From Flagellatimonas centrodinii (GTDB lineage: Bacteria; Pseudomonadota; Gammaproteobacteria; Nevskiales; Nevskiaceae): DNA of 64,000 nt. Of the stretch, positions 8,297-16,879 are shown piece by piece. Made by a program: the position numbers and the translations under genes. The notes below the pieces were generated by a model. The model was not told where the DNA came from and did not search any database. It saw only the letters and a program-made list of their open reading frames with translations. The stretch is from assembly GCF_016918765.2 (NCBI RefSeq), contig NZ_CP092104.1:2976001-3040000 (forward strand), in the 5' to 3' direction. Each line of letters begins with the position of its first letter. Within the stretch, counting starts at the first letter, position 1.

Positions 8297-9528
8297 GGAA
8301 ACACTGATCAAGTGTCTGAATTTTGCGCCGCTCCGCACTTGGGCGCCAAGAGTCGGCTGACTTTGCGGTTTTCAGCACGTTTGGCATGAGAATCGCTCAG
8401 TTCTTCCCGATATTCGGGCTCTTTCGCATATTTGCCCACTGATTCTGCTTGCTGCAGACGCAATTCATCTGCTGGGCTCGGGGATTCGTCGGGCGGCAAT
8501 CAGCAGATTGGCCAGCCCGAACAGGCTGTAAAGCTGGGCGGTGTTCTTGAACAAGCCCCGATAGCGAGCCTTCCGATGCCTGAACAGGTTCTTGATGATG
8601 TGAAATGGGTGCTCGACCTTGGCACGCAGGCTGGATTTCAGTTGTTCGGTTTGCTGAAGCAGCCGTCCGCCTTCGGTGTCAGGGAGTTTGCGTCGCTTGC
8701 CCGGTCGCATCGCGATCTGCCAGGCGACGGTGTGTTCGGGGTTGCACTCTTCCCGCTTCTCCACACCCTGATAGCCCGCATCACCATGGGCGTGTCGCTC
8801 TTCGCCATGCAGCAGGGCATGGGCTTGGGTGATGTCAGCCACGTTACCCGCCGTGCCAATGAGGCTGTGCACCAGTCCCGAGGCGGCATCTACGCCGATA
8901 TGGGCCTTCATGCCGAAGTGCCACTGGTTGCCCTTCTTCGATTGATGCATCTCAGGATCTCGCTCGCCTGCTTTGTTCTTTGTCGAAGGCGAAGCAGCAA
9001 TCAGGGTGGCATCGACAATGGTGCCTTCCCGCATCAGCAGTCCCTGTTCGGCCAGGTGTCCCTTGATGGTCTCGAAGATCAGCTTCGTCAGCCCGTGGGT
9101 TTCCAATAGCCGCCGGAACTTCAGCACCGTGGTGGCATCCGGGGACGACTCCCGTCCCAGATCAATGCCGACAAACCGGCGAATTGCGCCAGAGTCGTAA
9201 ATCGCATCCTCGATCCCCTCGTCGGAGAAACCAAGACATTGCTGGGCAACGTACATCCGCAGCATGCGTTCACAGCCTAGGGGAGGTCGACCATTGCCCG
9301 CCTTCGGGTAGAAGGGATCGATGACCGCAAGCAGTGCAGGCCAGGGCGTTGCGGCATCAATCTTCGATAAAAACCGATCCTGCCGCGTCTGACGTGGCTT
9401 GGCGGCATATTCGGCATCAGCAAAGCTGCGCTGCTTCATCACCCTCATCCCCGTGGAATTCGTCAGCAATATTTTCTCATGTCCAGTCAATCGCAAAAAG
9501 CGTTTGAGGGGACTTGATCAGTGTTTCC
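8297..9528 (-). mobile_element. IS5-family insertion sequence, copy 1
   Basis: 1232-bp element with perfect 17-bp terminal inverted repeats, GGAAACACTGATCAAGT at the left and its reverse complement at the right. It encodes one transposase on the minus strand. The 3' non-coding part (8297-8464) differs from copy 2 at six positions, while no differences were seen in the coding region. Confidence 0.92.
8465..9439 (-). CDS. IS5-family transposase (copy 1)
   Basis: 324-residue DDE transposase (343 if an upstream start at 9496 is used). The start MKQRSFADAEYAAKPRQTR at 9439 matches the usual IS5 beginning. The DDE residues lie in GTIVDATLIAAS, HGDAGYQGVEKR and KVEHPFHIIKN, the last being the YREK-like helix region. 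The protein is identical to copy 2 at 10837-11811. Confidence 0.94.
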   Translation of the reverse strand: MKQRSFADAEYAAKPRQTRQDRFLSKIDAATPWPALLAVIDPFYPKAGNGRPPLGCERMLRMYVAQQCLGFSDEGIEDAIYDSGAIRRFVGIDLGRESSPDATTVLKFRRLLETHGLTKLIFETIKGHLAEQGLLMREGTIVDATLIAASPSTKNKAGERDPEMHQSKKGNQWHFGMKAHIGVDAASGLVHSLIGTAGNVADITQAHALLHGEERHAHGDAGYQGVEKREECNPEHTVAWQIAMRPGKRRKLPDTEGGRLLQQTEQLKSSLRAKVEHPFHIIKNLFRHRKARYRGLFKNTAQLYSLFGLANLLIAARRIPEPSR

Positions 9529-9602
9529 TAAACAGCTTAAATTGTGTAAATAGTAAGGCGTCACCGTAATTCCTGATCATAGACATCCCCCGCGAGACGC
9601 CG

Positions 9603-10538
9603 ATGCCCCTGCACAACGCCACACTCATTGCCATTGCCCTGGCCGCGCTGCTGACCGGTTGCGCCGAGTCCCCGCCGCCGCCGGCACCCGTGCAAGCCGA
9701 AACCGAAGCCGCCTTTGCGCCTGCCGCCCACCCTGACGTGCACCGGTTCGCCATTGGTCAGTACGCCGCGATCGTGCTGCGCGACGGTGACATCCGCGTG
9801 CCCAACGACGGGTCGGTCGTCGCACAGGGTGTGCCGAAGGCTGAAACCGATGCCTTGCTCGCCGCTGCCGGACAGCCCACCGACACCCTGCACCTCGCGG
9901 TGCAGTCGTTGCTGGTGGACCTTGGCGATCGCGTGGTCTTGTTCGATACCGGTGCGGGCGATGCCGCGTTCGCCGACGCGGGACGCTTGCCGCAATCGCT
10001 GTTGGCCGCGGGCGTGGATGCGGCAGGCGTGACCGACATCGTCATCAGCCATGCCCATGGCGATCACGTCGGCGGCCTACTCGACGGCAACGGCCAGCTC
10101 GCGTTCGCCAATGCGACGGTGCGGCTGTCCGCACCGGAATGGCAGGCCTTGCAGGACGATGCCGGGATGGCAGCGCTGGCCGAAGCGATCGCGCCACGCG
10201 TGGAGGTCTTCGAGCCCGGTGCCAATGTCCTGCCCGGCGTCGCTAGCCTGCCGGTCGAAGGCCACACACCGGGCCACAGCGCCTACGTCATCGCCGACGG
10301 CGACCAGCGCCTGCTTTACATCGGCGACACTGCCCACCACCACGTCATCTCGGTGCAGCGTCCGCGCTGGACGATCCAATTCGACGGCGACGCACCCGTG
10401 GCCGAGGACAGCCGCGAAGCGCTGCTGGCCCGCATCGCCGACGAAGGCTGGACGATGCAGTCGCCACATTTCCCGTTCCCGGGGCTGGGACGCATCGAAC
10501 GCCGCGACGACAGTTTCGCGTGGGTGCCGCTGGACTAG
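9603..10538 (+). CDS. Metallo-beta-lactamase-fold lipoprotein hydrolase
   Basis: 311-residue protein with a lipoprotein signal peptide ending in the lipobox LLTGC (about residues 17-21), so probably anchored on the periplasmic side of a membrane. The zinc-binding motif HAHGDHVGG is intact. The third metal histidine is in EGHTPGHSAYV and the bridging Asp in LYIGDTAHHH. This layout is shared by lactonase-like and other MBL hydrolases; the substrate cannot be read from the sequence. It lies alone between two IS5 copies, as the cargo of a probable composite transposon. Confidence 0.85.
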   Translation: MPLHNATLIAIALAALLTGCAESPPPPAPVQAETEAAFAPAAHPDVHRFAIGQYAAIVLRDGDIRVPNDGSVVAQGVPKAETDALLAAAGQPTDTLHLAVQSLLVDLGDRVVLFDTGAGDAAFADAGRLPQSLLAAGVDAAGVTDIVISHAHGDHVGGLLDGNGQLAFANATVRLSAPEWQALQDDAGMAALAEAIAPRVEVFEPGANVLPGVASLPVEGHTPGHSAYVIADGDQRLLYIGDTAHHHVISVQRPRWTIQFDGDAPVAEDSREALLARIADEGWTMQSPHFPFPGLGRIERRDDSFAWVPLD

Positions 10539-10668
10539 AGATCAAACAGGCCGTCGATGCTCCGGCGGCATGGCTTCCTGGCGTTTGCGTTGGGCCAAGT
10601 CGTCGACGGTATCCGGGCGGTACTTCTAAATAAGTCGCGTCTTTAAAGCGCCAGCATCGCACTCTTAG

Positions 10669-11900
10669 GGAAACACTGATCAAGTGTCTGAATTTTGCGC
10701 CGCTGCGCACTTGGGAGCCAAGAGTCGGCTGACTTTGCGGTTTTCAGCAGGCTTGGCATGAGAATCGCTCGGTTCTTCCCGATATTCGGGCTCTTTCGCA
10801 TATTTGCCCACTGATTCTGCTTACTGCAGACGCAATTCATCTGCTGGGCTCGGGGATTCGTCGGGCGGCAATCAGCAGATTGGCCAGCCCGAACAGGCTG
10901 TAAAGCTGGGCGGTGTTCTTGAACAAGCCCCGATAGCGAGCCTTCCGATGCCTGAACAGGTTCTTGATGATGTGAAATGGGTGCTCGACCTTGGCACGCA
11001 GGCTGGATTTCAGTTGTTCGGTTTGCTGAAGCAGCCGTCCGCCTTCGGTGTCAGGGAGTTTGCGTCGCTTGCCCGGTCGCATCGCGATCTGCCAGGCGAC
11101 GGTGTGTTCGGGGTTGCACTCTTCCCGCTTCTCCACACCCTGATAGCCCGCATCACCATGGGCGTGTCGCTCTTCGCCATGCAGCAGGGCATGGGCTTGG
11201 GTGATGTCAGCCACGTTACCCGCCGTGCCAATGAGGCTGTGCACCAGTCCCGAGGCGGCATCTACGCCGATATGGGCCTTCATGCCGAAGTGCCACTGGT
11301 TGCCCTTCTTCGATTGATGCATCTCAGGATCTCGCTCGCCTGCTTTGTTCTTTGTCGAAGGCGAAGCAGCAATCAGGGTGGCATCGACAATGGTGCCTTC
11401 CCGCATCAGCAGTCCCTGTTCGGCCAGGTGTCCCTTGATGGTCTCGAAGATCAGCTTCGTCAGCCCGTGGGTTTCCAATAGCCGCCGGAACTTCAGCACC
11501 GTGGTGGCATCCGGGGACGACTCCCGTCCCAGATCAATGCCGACAAACCGGCGAATTGCGCCAGAGTCGTAAATCGCATCCTCGATCCCCTCGTCGGAGA
11601 AACCAAGACATTGCTGGGCAACGTACATCCGCAGCATGCGTTCACAGCCTAGGGGAGGTCGACCATTGCCCGCCTTCGGGTAGAAGGGATCGATGACCGC
11701 AAGCAGTGCAGGCCAGGGCGTTGCGGCATCAATCTTCGATAAAAACCGATCCTGCCGCGTCTGACGTGGCTTGGCGGCATATTCGGCATCAGCAAAGCTG
11801 CGCTGCTTCATCACCCTCATCCCCGTGGAATTCGTCAGCAATATTTTCTCATGTCCAGTCAATCGCAAAAAGCGTTTGAGGGGACTTGATCAGTGTTTCC
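10669..11900 (-). mobile_element. IS5-family insertion sequence, copy 2
   Basis: 1232-bp copy with the same 17-bp terminal inverted repeats as copy 1 and the same orientation. Left flank TTAG, right flank CTAA. The six differences from copy 1 are confined to its first 170 bases. Confidence 0.92.
10837..11811 (-). CDS. IS5-family transposase (copy 2)
   Basis: Protein identical to the copy at 8465-9439, including the IVDATLIAA, GDAGYQG and VEHPFHIIK catalytic segments. The same start (MKQRSFADAEYA) is used; the upstream ATG at 11868 is an alternative. Because the coding regions appear identical, the two copies are recent duplicates or have been homogenised. Confidence 0.94.
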   Translation of the reverse strand: MKQRSFADAEYAAKPRQTRQDRFLSKIDAATPWPALLAVIDPFYPKAGNGRPPLGCERMLRMYVAQQCLGFSDEGIEDAIYDSGAIRRFVGIDLGRESSPDATTVLKFRRLLETHGLTKLIFETIKGHLAEQGLLMREGTIVDATLIAASPSTKNKAGERDPEMHQSKKGNQWHFGMKAHIGVDAASGLVHSLIGTAGNVADITQAHALLHGEERHAHGDAGYQGVEKREECNPEHTVAWQIAMRPGKRRKLPDTEGGRLLQQTEQLKSSLRAKVEHPFHIIKNLFRHRKARYRGLFKNTAQLYSLFGLANLLIAARRIPEPSR

Positions 11901-12981
11901 CTAAAAGATTACGAAAAGACCCGGCCTGAGGCTATTTCGAGGTGCTGTACAGATAACGAGTCTGTGCCGGGCATTGCAGCCCGGCTTACATGCGCCGCTG
12001 GACGTGGGTTCCCAGCGGCGATGGCGAAAATTAGTTCATCTTAATGGCGATATTGACGCTTTGTGCGAGCTCCGTTGGCGTATTCAGGCCCGTGTAGCCA
12101 CTGGTTCTTGCCCAAGCCTGACACACGGTTTTGGGGTGATTGAATACCCTACATGCGGTCACGATGTGGCGGAATTGCCCACCACCGAAAGCACTTACTA
12201 TCGTCTCGACGAACATACATGCTAGGCCGGTACGCCTCTGTCGCAAATTAAAAAAAGCGAACGCGTCAGAAATCAAAAAAGCCGATTATCTGATCGGCTT
12301 TTGGCGTGCTGCTGAGGCCGAACCGAACCTCAATCGAGACACCCCCGTCGCAAGGTTTTTCAATCCTATTCCTCGAATTTGAATCCGGTCAACCGGGCTT
12401 GCACCCAGGCAGCTAGGAGCGAGTTGGAGCCCATTGTGGGTGCTCCATCTGCACATAGAGGCAGGGGGCAGACCCACACATTTGGTAGCGGGGCGGCATC
12501 CTCTCTGCTCCAATTCGGAGAAAAGAACTCGACCTTCATGCGGTCCTATTTACGTCGCAAACTGTGGCCGCGACGATCCAAAAGCTCTACTTCGATCGCC
12601 AAAAAATCAATCGTGATTCCCGATCATCCTGCTGCCAAAGCTGGACAGTTTCTTGCGGATTCTTCGGTAAGCTTGGCCCCTCGCGAGATCATCATGTTCT
12701 GGCACTGCCGAGCCGACACCGACTGCGGAATCCGCACCATTTCAAAAGGCTGAGTCAAACGAAATGGGGGGGTTACCCCGGACTAGGAATAGAATCAGTC
12801 TAAATGAGAAAAAAAGTGGGGGAGGGGCTCCCGCAGCCGCGATCTCCTGAGACTACACGTTGACGAGGTTCCAGTCGGACGTTTCGCCGGTTCGAACGCG
12901 CATCGCCCGCGAGCCCTTCGAACATTCAAATCTCAAACAGAATGCTCGAAGGACTGCGCCGCGTTCTGTGCTGACGGGGCG
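11901..12981. other. Gene-poor interval between the composite transposon and the HD operon
   Basis: About 1.1 kb with no convincing coding sequence; short frames here lack family features. It contains the second copy of the hairpin repeat (12270-12355) and A/T-rich patches. It is probably decayed mobile DNA. Confidence 0.5.
12270..12355. repeat. Diverged repeat with terminator-like hairpin, copy B
   Basis: Stem AAAAGCCGAT / ATCGGCTTTT (12277-12302) followed by about 50 bases ending GTCGCAAGGT. It aligns over about 85 bases with 5183-5270, with many substitutions but a conserved hairpin and 3' end. Confidence 0.5.
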
Positions 12982-13293
12982 TCAAAATATCAACATTCCT
13001 GCGCTTAAGAAATTTCTCACCTCTTCCTCCGCCGCATCCGATACAAGCTCGTCAGAATTTATCCGCAGTGTTACGGCGACACCATCATCAAGGGTGATGC
13101 TTGCAATGAGGCCAGGAGCCAAGAGCTGCAGATAAATTTTTTCCTCTGCGCCAAGCAGCATCATTTCGGCAGCCGAAAGCATGTCAGCGAGCGCCTCGAA
13201 TTTTTGCCGACCGCATTTAATATCGCTGCGAATTACGACAACTTCGTGCGGGAATTTTTTGCAGGCCCTGCAGTGGTTCTCCAACTCCGTCAT
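12982..13293 (-). CDS. Small hypothetical protein of the HD operon, 103 residues
   Basis: Soluble acidic protein beginning MTELENHCRACKKFPHEVVV, with a CRAC pair near the N-terminus and a central helix FEALADMLSAAEMMLLG. The second half (IASITLDDGVAVTLRINSDELV) looks like beta strands. No family was recognised. Its ATG overlaps the stop of the preceding gene (ATGA at 13290-13293), implying translational coupling and a shared function with the two OB/HD-type proteins upstream in the same operon. Confidence 0.6.
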   Translation of the reverse strand: MTELENHCRACKKFPHEVVVIRSDIKCGRQKFEALADMLSAAEMMLLGAEEKIYLQLLAPGLIASITLDDGVAVTLRINSDELVSDAAEEEVRNFLSAGMLIF

Positions 13294-14000
13294 AGCCGTG
13301 CCACCAACGCCTGATACAGCCCTGCATTCAACGCTTTCAGATTCACAAGCGCGCCTGTCAGCAGATCACCGGCAGTGTTGTTTCCGGTAACGATTGGAAC
13401 CGGTTTGAGAAGCGCAGCCGTGGCGGCGATTTCTCCCTGTAGCGTTGGCTGTTTTAGCTCGGCAGATTTCGCTTTCAACATCTCTGCATCCACCACCGCG
13501 CGCATGGCTAGTCCCCCCGGCATTCCGTGGCGTGATCTCGACTTCATTGCAGGCATCGCAAAGTAGCCTGGATGGATCTGCGGATGGCCGATCACACCGC
13601 CGATGAGATCTGCAAGGTCAGTTGAGCTAATCGCGCTGATGAAGCGATGCATCCTGAGGGCGGTGATGCGACCCCTCTCCATCAGTTCGCCAGTAGGGAT
13701 GCAGTACACCGCCAGCCTCGGCGGAACGGGGCGCACAGCGATCAGCGTGCAGTCACCGCCGTGATGATTGAGGTGCTGGCTGAAATCCAGCTTTGCTTTG
13801 AAAATGTCGCCGATCCGCAGCGTTCCGGCGGCGTCATTTGCATCGTGGACACACACCGTGAGACCCGTCCGGAAGTTGTCGAAACCCGTCAGGGTGATGG
13901 CGCTAGCACCGCAGCGATGGACAACTTCCGTGATGCGGTAGTGGTCGACGACTATGGTGGCTGGGTTGGGCTGATGCAGCGCGTGAGTGGGTTTGTTCAT
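13290..14000 (-). CDS. Degenerate HD-domain paralogue (pseudo-enzyme)
   Basis: 236-residue protein with the same plan as its upstream neighbour: a beta-rich N-terminal part (about 35-105), a linker, then a segment SRHGMPGGLAMRA (156-168) that aligns with SHHAEPGGLAQHS of the neighbour. The three visible HD-metal ligands are gone: the PGGLA-H histidine is R167 and the HD dyad is K199-P200 in ALLKPVPI. It therefore looks like a catalytically dead paralogue, perhaps a regulatory or structural partner. The start was set at ATG 14000 (MNKPTHALHQPN); the frame is open upstream to 14138 but without a better start. It ends by ATGA overlap with the next gene. Confidence 0.6.
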   Translation of the reverse strand: MNKPTHALHQPNPATIVVDHYRITEVVHRCGASAITLTGFDNFRTGLTVCVHDANDAAGTLRIGDIFKAKLDFSQHLNHHGGDCTLIAVRPVPPRLAVYCIPTGELMERGRITALRMHRFISAISSTDLADLIGGVIGHPQIHPGYFAMPAMKSRSRHGMPGGLAMRAVVDAEMLKAKSAELKQPTLQGEIAATAALLKPVPIVTGNNTAGDLLTGALVNLKALNAGLYQALVARL

Positions 14001-14147
14001 GATTGATTTCTCTGCTGGATTACGGGTACGTGTCAGCCTGTTGACTGACCGCTGAGTGGATCGCGGTGATTGAGGTTGATCGCGCCCTACACCGCCAAGT
14101 CCGATAACGTCCAGCCCCGCCTCCCAGAGGGCTGCCAAACGTTTGGA

Positions 14148-15176
14148 TCAATCCATGGCGCCCTCCTCTCCGGTCGCATCACTCGCGTCTGCGGCGGCAG
14201 CAGTGCTGCTCACATAAGGCGGTGTTCGATGTCGCTCTACGGCCCGGATATGTTTCTTCGTCCGACCGTTGCCCGTGTCGCGGATGACATGGCGGTAGTA
14301 CGACGGGGCGTCCGCAAATGCGATGGCAGCCGATGAACGAGTTGCGCTGATGCGATCAGCCAATGTGATGGCGGCGGCTGCGACGCAGCTGGCGTGTTCG
14401 GCCCGGCTGTCGATTGAGAGCAGGTGCATCAGCATCTCGGCGACGCTGATGTCCTCGTGCTCTTCGAGCCACGCAATCATCGGCCCCACGAGACCGATCG
14501 TGCGGGTTTCATGGGAGGTATCGTGCATCCGGTACGGCTCGTCAGCCGAGCGATAGAGCTGGATTTTGCCGAGGTCATGGATGACTGCAGCGACGATTGC
14601 GATGTCCCGGTTGATTGGCTCGCCGTAGTAGCGGACGGGTATGGCGCAGACCAGTTGAGCGACTTCCAGGCTGTGTTGTGCCAGCCCACCGGGCTCCGCG
14701 TGATGAGAGACGACAGAGGCGGGTTTCGAGGAAAATGCAGAAAAGATCTTGGGCTGACTTAGCAGCCCGTGAACCGCCTGCGCCACGGCTGGATTGCGAA
14801 TCTCCGTGTCGATGAGCTCAGCGATTTTTCTCACCGCCTCAGCACCGACAACCGGCAGTCCGGCCACAGGGCAGTGGTGCAAGGTGCATTGCTCCGGCGG
14901 GAGCAGGTCAGTGATTTCCAGGTACAGCGCTTCGTGCTTGTCGAACACTTCGGGCCAGCCTGTGCAGCAAACCACCGTGCCAACTTGAAGCTGATCGCGG
15001 AGAGCGGGGGGCACGTCGGCCACCGCCCGATGTTCGCCATAGAGCGTGCCGACGCGGAGGTTGACCAGATCACTATTTGGGCGCGCATCGACGGCCAAAA
15101 TCCGGAATTGACCGTCGACGAAGGCTAGATCTTCGCGGATGGATTGTTCGACTGCGATAACACTATGTTTCTGCAT
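14148..15176 (-). CDS. HD-domain phosphohydrolase, OB-HD (YhaM/TraI_2-like)
   Basis: 342-residue protein. The N-terminal about 100 residues resemble an OB-fold (LVNLRVGTLYGEHRAV, LQVGTVVCCTG). The HD domain has H168 in PGGLAQHSLEV, the dyad H200-D201 in AAVIHDLGK, H251, and D274 in LADRIS. This layout is found in YhaM-type 3'-5' exonucleases and in the TraI_2/HD proteins of integrative elements; which of these applies cannot be decided here. The C-terminus is a disordered Ala/Asp-rich tail. It is the first gene of a three-gene minus-strand operon and is divergent from a Cro/C1 regulator. Confidence 0.75.
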   Translation of the reverse strand: MQKHSVIAVEQSIREDLAFVDGQFRILAVDARPNSDLVNLRVGTLYGEHRAVADVPPALRDQLQVGTVVCCTGWPEVFDKHEALYLEITDLLPPEQCTLHHCPVAGLPVVGAEAVRKIAELIDTEIRNPAVAQAVHGLLSQPKIFSAFSSKPASVVSHHAEPGGLAQHSLEVAQLVCAIPVRYYGEPINRDIAIVAAVIHDLGKIQLYRSADEPYRMHDTSHETRTIGLVGPMIAWLEEHEDISVAEMLMHLLSIDSRAEHASCVAAAAITLADRISATRSSAAIAFADAPSYYRHVIRDTGNGRTKKHIRAVERHRTPPYVSSTAAAADASDATGEEGAMD

Positions 15177-15235
15177 GATTTATCAAAAGTCCTTGTGACG
15201 AAAACGAGTCACTTGAGTTGGCAGTGAATGAAATA

Positions 15236-15264
15236 TAACGCATCGTTATGATGTGTTACGCATC
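15236..15264. promoter_or_regulatory. Putative operator between the HD operon and the Cro/C1 regulator
   Basis: Inverted repeat TAACGCATC-GTTAT-GATGTGTTA (15236-15258, one mismatch) with a third half-site TTACGCATC at 15256-15264. It lies in the divergent intergenic region and is a good candidate site for the adjacent helix-turn-helix protein. No promoter consensus is unambiguous here. Confidence 0.5.
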
Positions 15265-15340
15265 ACAATAAGGCGAAATGGATCGGCCCGCAAGGGGGTT
15301 CAGCTATCCTTTAAAAAATTCACCAATGGATGGCGTCGGA

Positions 15341-15571
15341 ATGATCAAAAGCGCGCTGGCGATTAGGCTTGCTGAGAAGAAGATCAAGATCACCGACCTT
15401 GCCCGTGAGACGGGCATTGATCGGACAATGCTCACCAAGCTGTACTACGACCGAACCAGACGCCTCGATTTGGAGACTTTGAACAGGCTCTGCGTGTATT
15501 TCGGCTGCAACGTCGAGGGCATCATCAGGTTCGAGACCGATGAAAAAGGGAAGGGCGACGATAACGCTTAG
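15341..15571 (+). CDS. Cro/C1-type helix-turn-helix regulator
   Basis: 76-residue protein MIKSALAIRLAEKKIKITDLARETGIDR... with the five-helix Cro/C1 fold; the recognition helix lies near TMLTKLYYDRTRRLDLETL, and the end NRLCVYFGCNVEGIIRFE is typical of small phage-like repressors. The start ATG 15341 was preferred over upstream ATGs at 15278 and 15326, because it begins exactly at the domain. It is divergent from the HD operon, with a partly palindromic operator between them, and lies upstream of the BREX genes, so it could regulate either side. Confidence 0.8.
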   Translation: MIKSALAIRLAEKKIKITDLARETGIDRTMLTKLYYDRTRRLDLETLNRLCVYFGCNVEGIIRFETDEKGKGDDNA

Positions 15572-15580
15572 CCATCCTTC

Positions 15581-15605
15581 TGCTGTCTCACCAAATGAGA
15601 CAGCA
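15581..15605. promoter_or_regulatory. Perfect 10-bp inverted repeat TGCTGTCTCA-N5-TGAGACAGCA
   Basis: The stem is perfect, with a 5-base spacer, located between the regulator stop and brxA. It could be a terminator hairpin without a U-tract, or an operator. The motif TGCTGTCTCA-N5-TGAGAC recurs at 36640-36660 upstream of umuC. Confidence 0.5.
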
Positions 15606-15706
15606 ACCTACTAGGCTGATCCCTCAACAACCGATTTCAGAATGCTCGCCAAGAAACCTACGCCTTGTTTTGCCAAGTGCCTTCGACATATCGGGCTATT
15701 CCGACT

Positions 15707-16291
15707 GTGGCCTTGAAGGCAAACTTCACCAAGTGCTCCCTCATCGTCCCCGAGACCCGCTGTGTGGCGGATCTCTTGTTGGCGGGTATCTCGACGGATG
15801 AGTGGCGGCAGCGTATTGAGATCGACAACGTGCTCCAGAAGAAGACCCGAAACAGTGCGATCACCTACGCCAGCTTGGCTCGTTCGAGGTTAATGACGAT
15901 GAATGCGCCGCTGTGGCAACTCGTCCGAGACGGCACATCTCCAGAGGCCACTGACGGCGCACTTGCGGCCACCATCAAGTTCTCGCCCCTCTTCGGGCAA
16001 TTTTTGAGCACGGTTGTTCGGGACTGCCACCGCCGCTATCTCACTGAGCTCCCGGCCAGTGCGTGGGATGACTACCTAGATGACATGCAGCGCACCCATT
16101 CCGAGATGCCCAGCTTCAACGAATCCACCCGCGTGAAGCTGAGGCAAAACGCGATGCGCATACTCCAAGAAGCGGGATTCATCGAGAGCACGCGGCATCT
16201 CGTTCTTCGCAAGCGGCAAACCGAGCCGCGCGTCCTTGCATACCTCAATGAACATCAAGAGGACTTCGTGATGGAGTGCATCCAGGCATGA
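15707..16291 (+). CDS. brxA: BREX protein BrxA (DUF1819)
   Basis: About 194 residues. The start ANFTKCSLIVPETRCVADLLL matches the DUF1819/BrxA family, small proteins essential for many type 1 BREX systems. The start is uncertain: a GTG at 15707 begins right at the domain, while a TTG at 15665 would add 14 residues; neither has a clear ribosome binding site. The stop overlaps the ATG of brxB (ATGA at 16288-16291). It is the first gene of an unbroken BREX operon. Confidence 0.85.
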   Translation: MALKANFTKCSLIVPETRCVADLLLAGISTDEWRQRIEIDNVLQKKTRNSAITYASLARSRLMTMNAPLWQLVRDGTSPEATDGALAATIKFSPLFGQFLSTVVRDCHRRYLTELPASAWDDYLDDMQRTHSEMPSFNESTRVKLRQNAMRILQEAGFIESTRHLVLRKRQTEPRVLAYLNEHQEDFVMECIQA

Positions 16292-16866
16292 GCCTCGCCA
16301 AGCTGGAAGATCGGCTCAATGCCGTCCTTGAACGCATCACCGCTGATGACTTTCTCTCCGGGCGCGGTCTGGGCAATGAGGTGCCTTTTTACGCCTTCGA
16401 CTATCCCCCGGAGTTCGAGCCCAAGGTTCGCGACCACATTCAGTTTCTGCTCGAAACTGCGCCCAAGCGTCGTCCCGGCGTGCGCATCAAGGTCATCAAC
16501 CTGTTCGAAGTCCTTATCCGCATGCTGGAAGCGCGTGGCCTTTACGAGAAGTCGGTGGCCATGCAAAAGAGCAAGGGCGATCAAGCCCTGCTTAAAGCCA
16601 TTCGGGCGCCGTTGGAAGCCGACAAGGTCGCCGCTGAGGTCATGGCGGACCTGCAAGCCGATCCCTGCGATGTATTGCTGATGACTGGCGTCGGCAGCGC
16701 GTATCCGCTGGTGCGCACCCACACCCTGCTCAACAGCCTGCAACCCAGGCTGGGCAGCCTGCCTTTGGTGCTGTTCTATCCCGGACGTTACGACGGCCAG
16801 TCCCTTCAGCTCTTTGGGCTGCTGGGCGAGAAGCCCTACTACCGTGCCTTCAGACTCGTGAGCTGA
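16288..16866 (+). CDS. brxB: BREX protein BrxB (DUF1788)
   Basis: 192-residue protein starting MSLAKLEDRLNAVLERI. The family body is visible in VRIKVINLFEVLIRMLEARGLYEKS and VLLMTGVGSAYPLVRTHTLL, ending LPLVLFYPGRYDGQSLQLFG. BrxB is a required type 1 BREX component, probably a scaffold for complex assembly. The ATG at 16288 overlaps the brxA stop, which fixes the start; brxC begins 13 bases after the stop. Confidence 0.9.
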   Translation: MSLAKLEDRLNAVLERITADDFLSGRGLGNEVPFYAFDYPPEFEPKVRDHIQFLLETAPKRRPGVRIKVINLFEVLIRMLEARGLYEKSVAMQKSKGDQALLKAIRAPLEADKVAAEVMADLQADPCDVLLMTGVGSAYPLVRTHTLLNSLQPRLGSLPLVLFYPGRYDGQSLQLFGLLGEKPYYRAFRLVS

Positions 16867-16879
16867 GACCCAACTCAAA

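Larger units (their letters stand above)
8297..11900. mobile_element. Probable composite transposon: two IS5 copies around an MBL-fold gene
   Basis: Two same-orientation IS5-family copies of equal length (8297-9528 and 10669-11900) bracket a single cargo gene. The outer ends of the pair are both flanked by CTAA (8293-8296 and 11901-11904), matching the YTAR 4-bp duplication typical of IS5. The inner flanks (TAAA and TTAG) do not match each other. That pattern fits movement of the whole unit, but 4 bp can match by chance, and TAA also flanks copy 1 on both sides. Confidence 0.6.

Noticed and set aside
8432-9109. 225-codon plus-strand frame repeated at 10804-11481
   Set aside because: Repeated only because it is antisense to the duplicated IS5 transposase.
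12031-12276. 81-codon minus-strand frame in the gene-poor interval
   Set aside because: No recognisable domain and no clear ribosome site; may be a gene remnant but cannot be supported.
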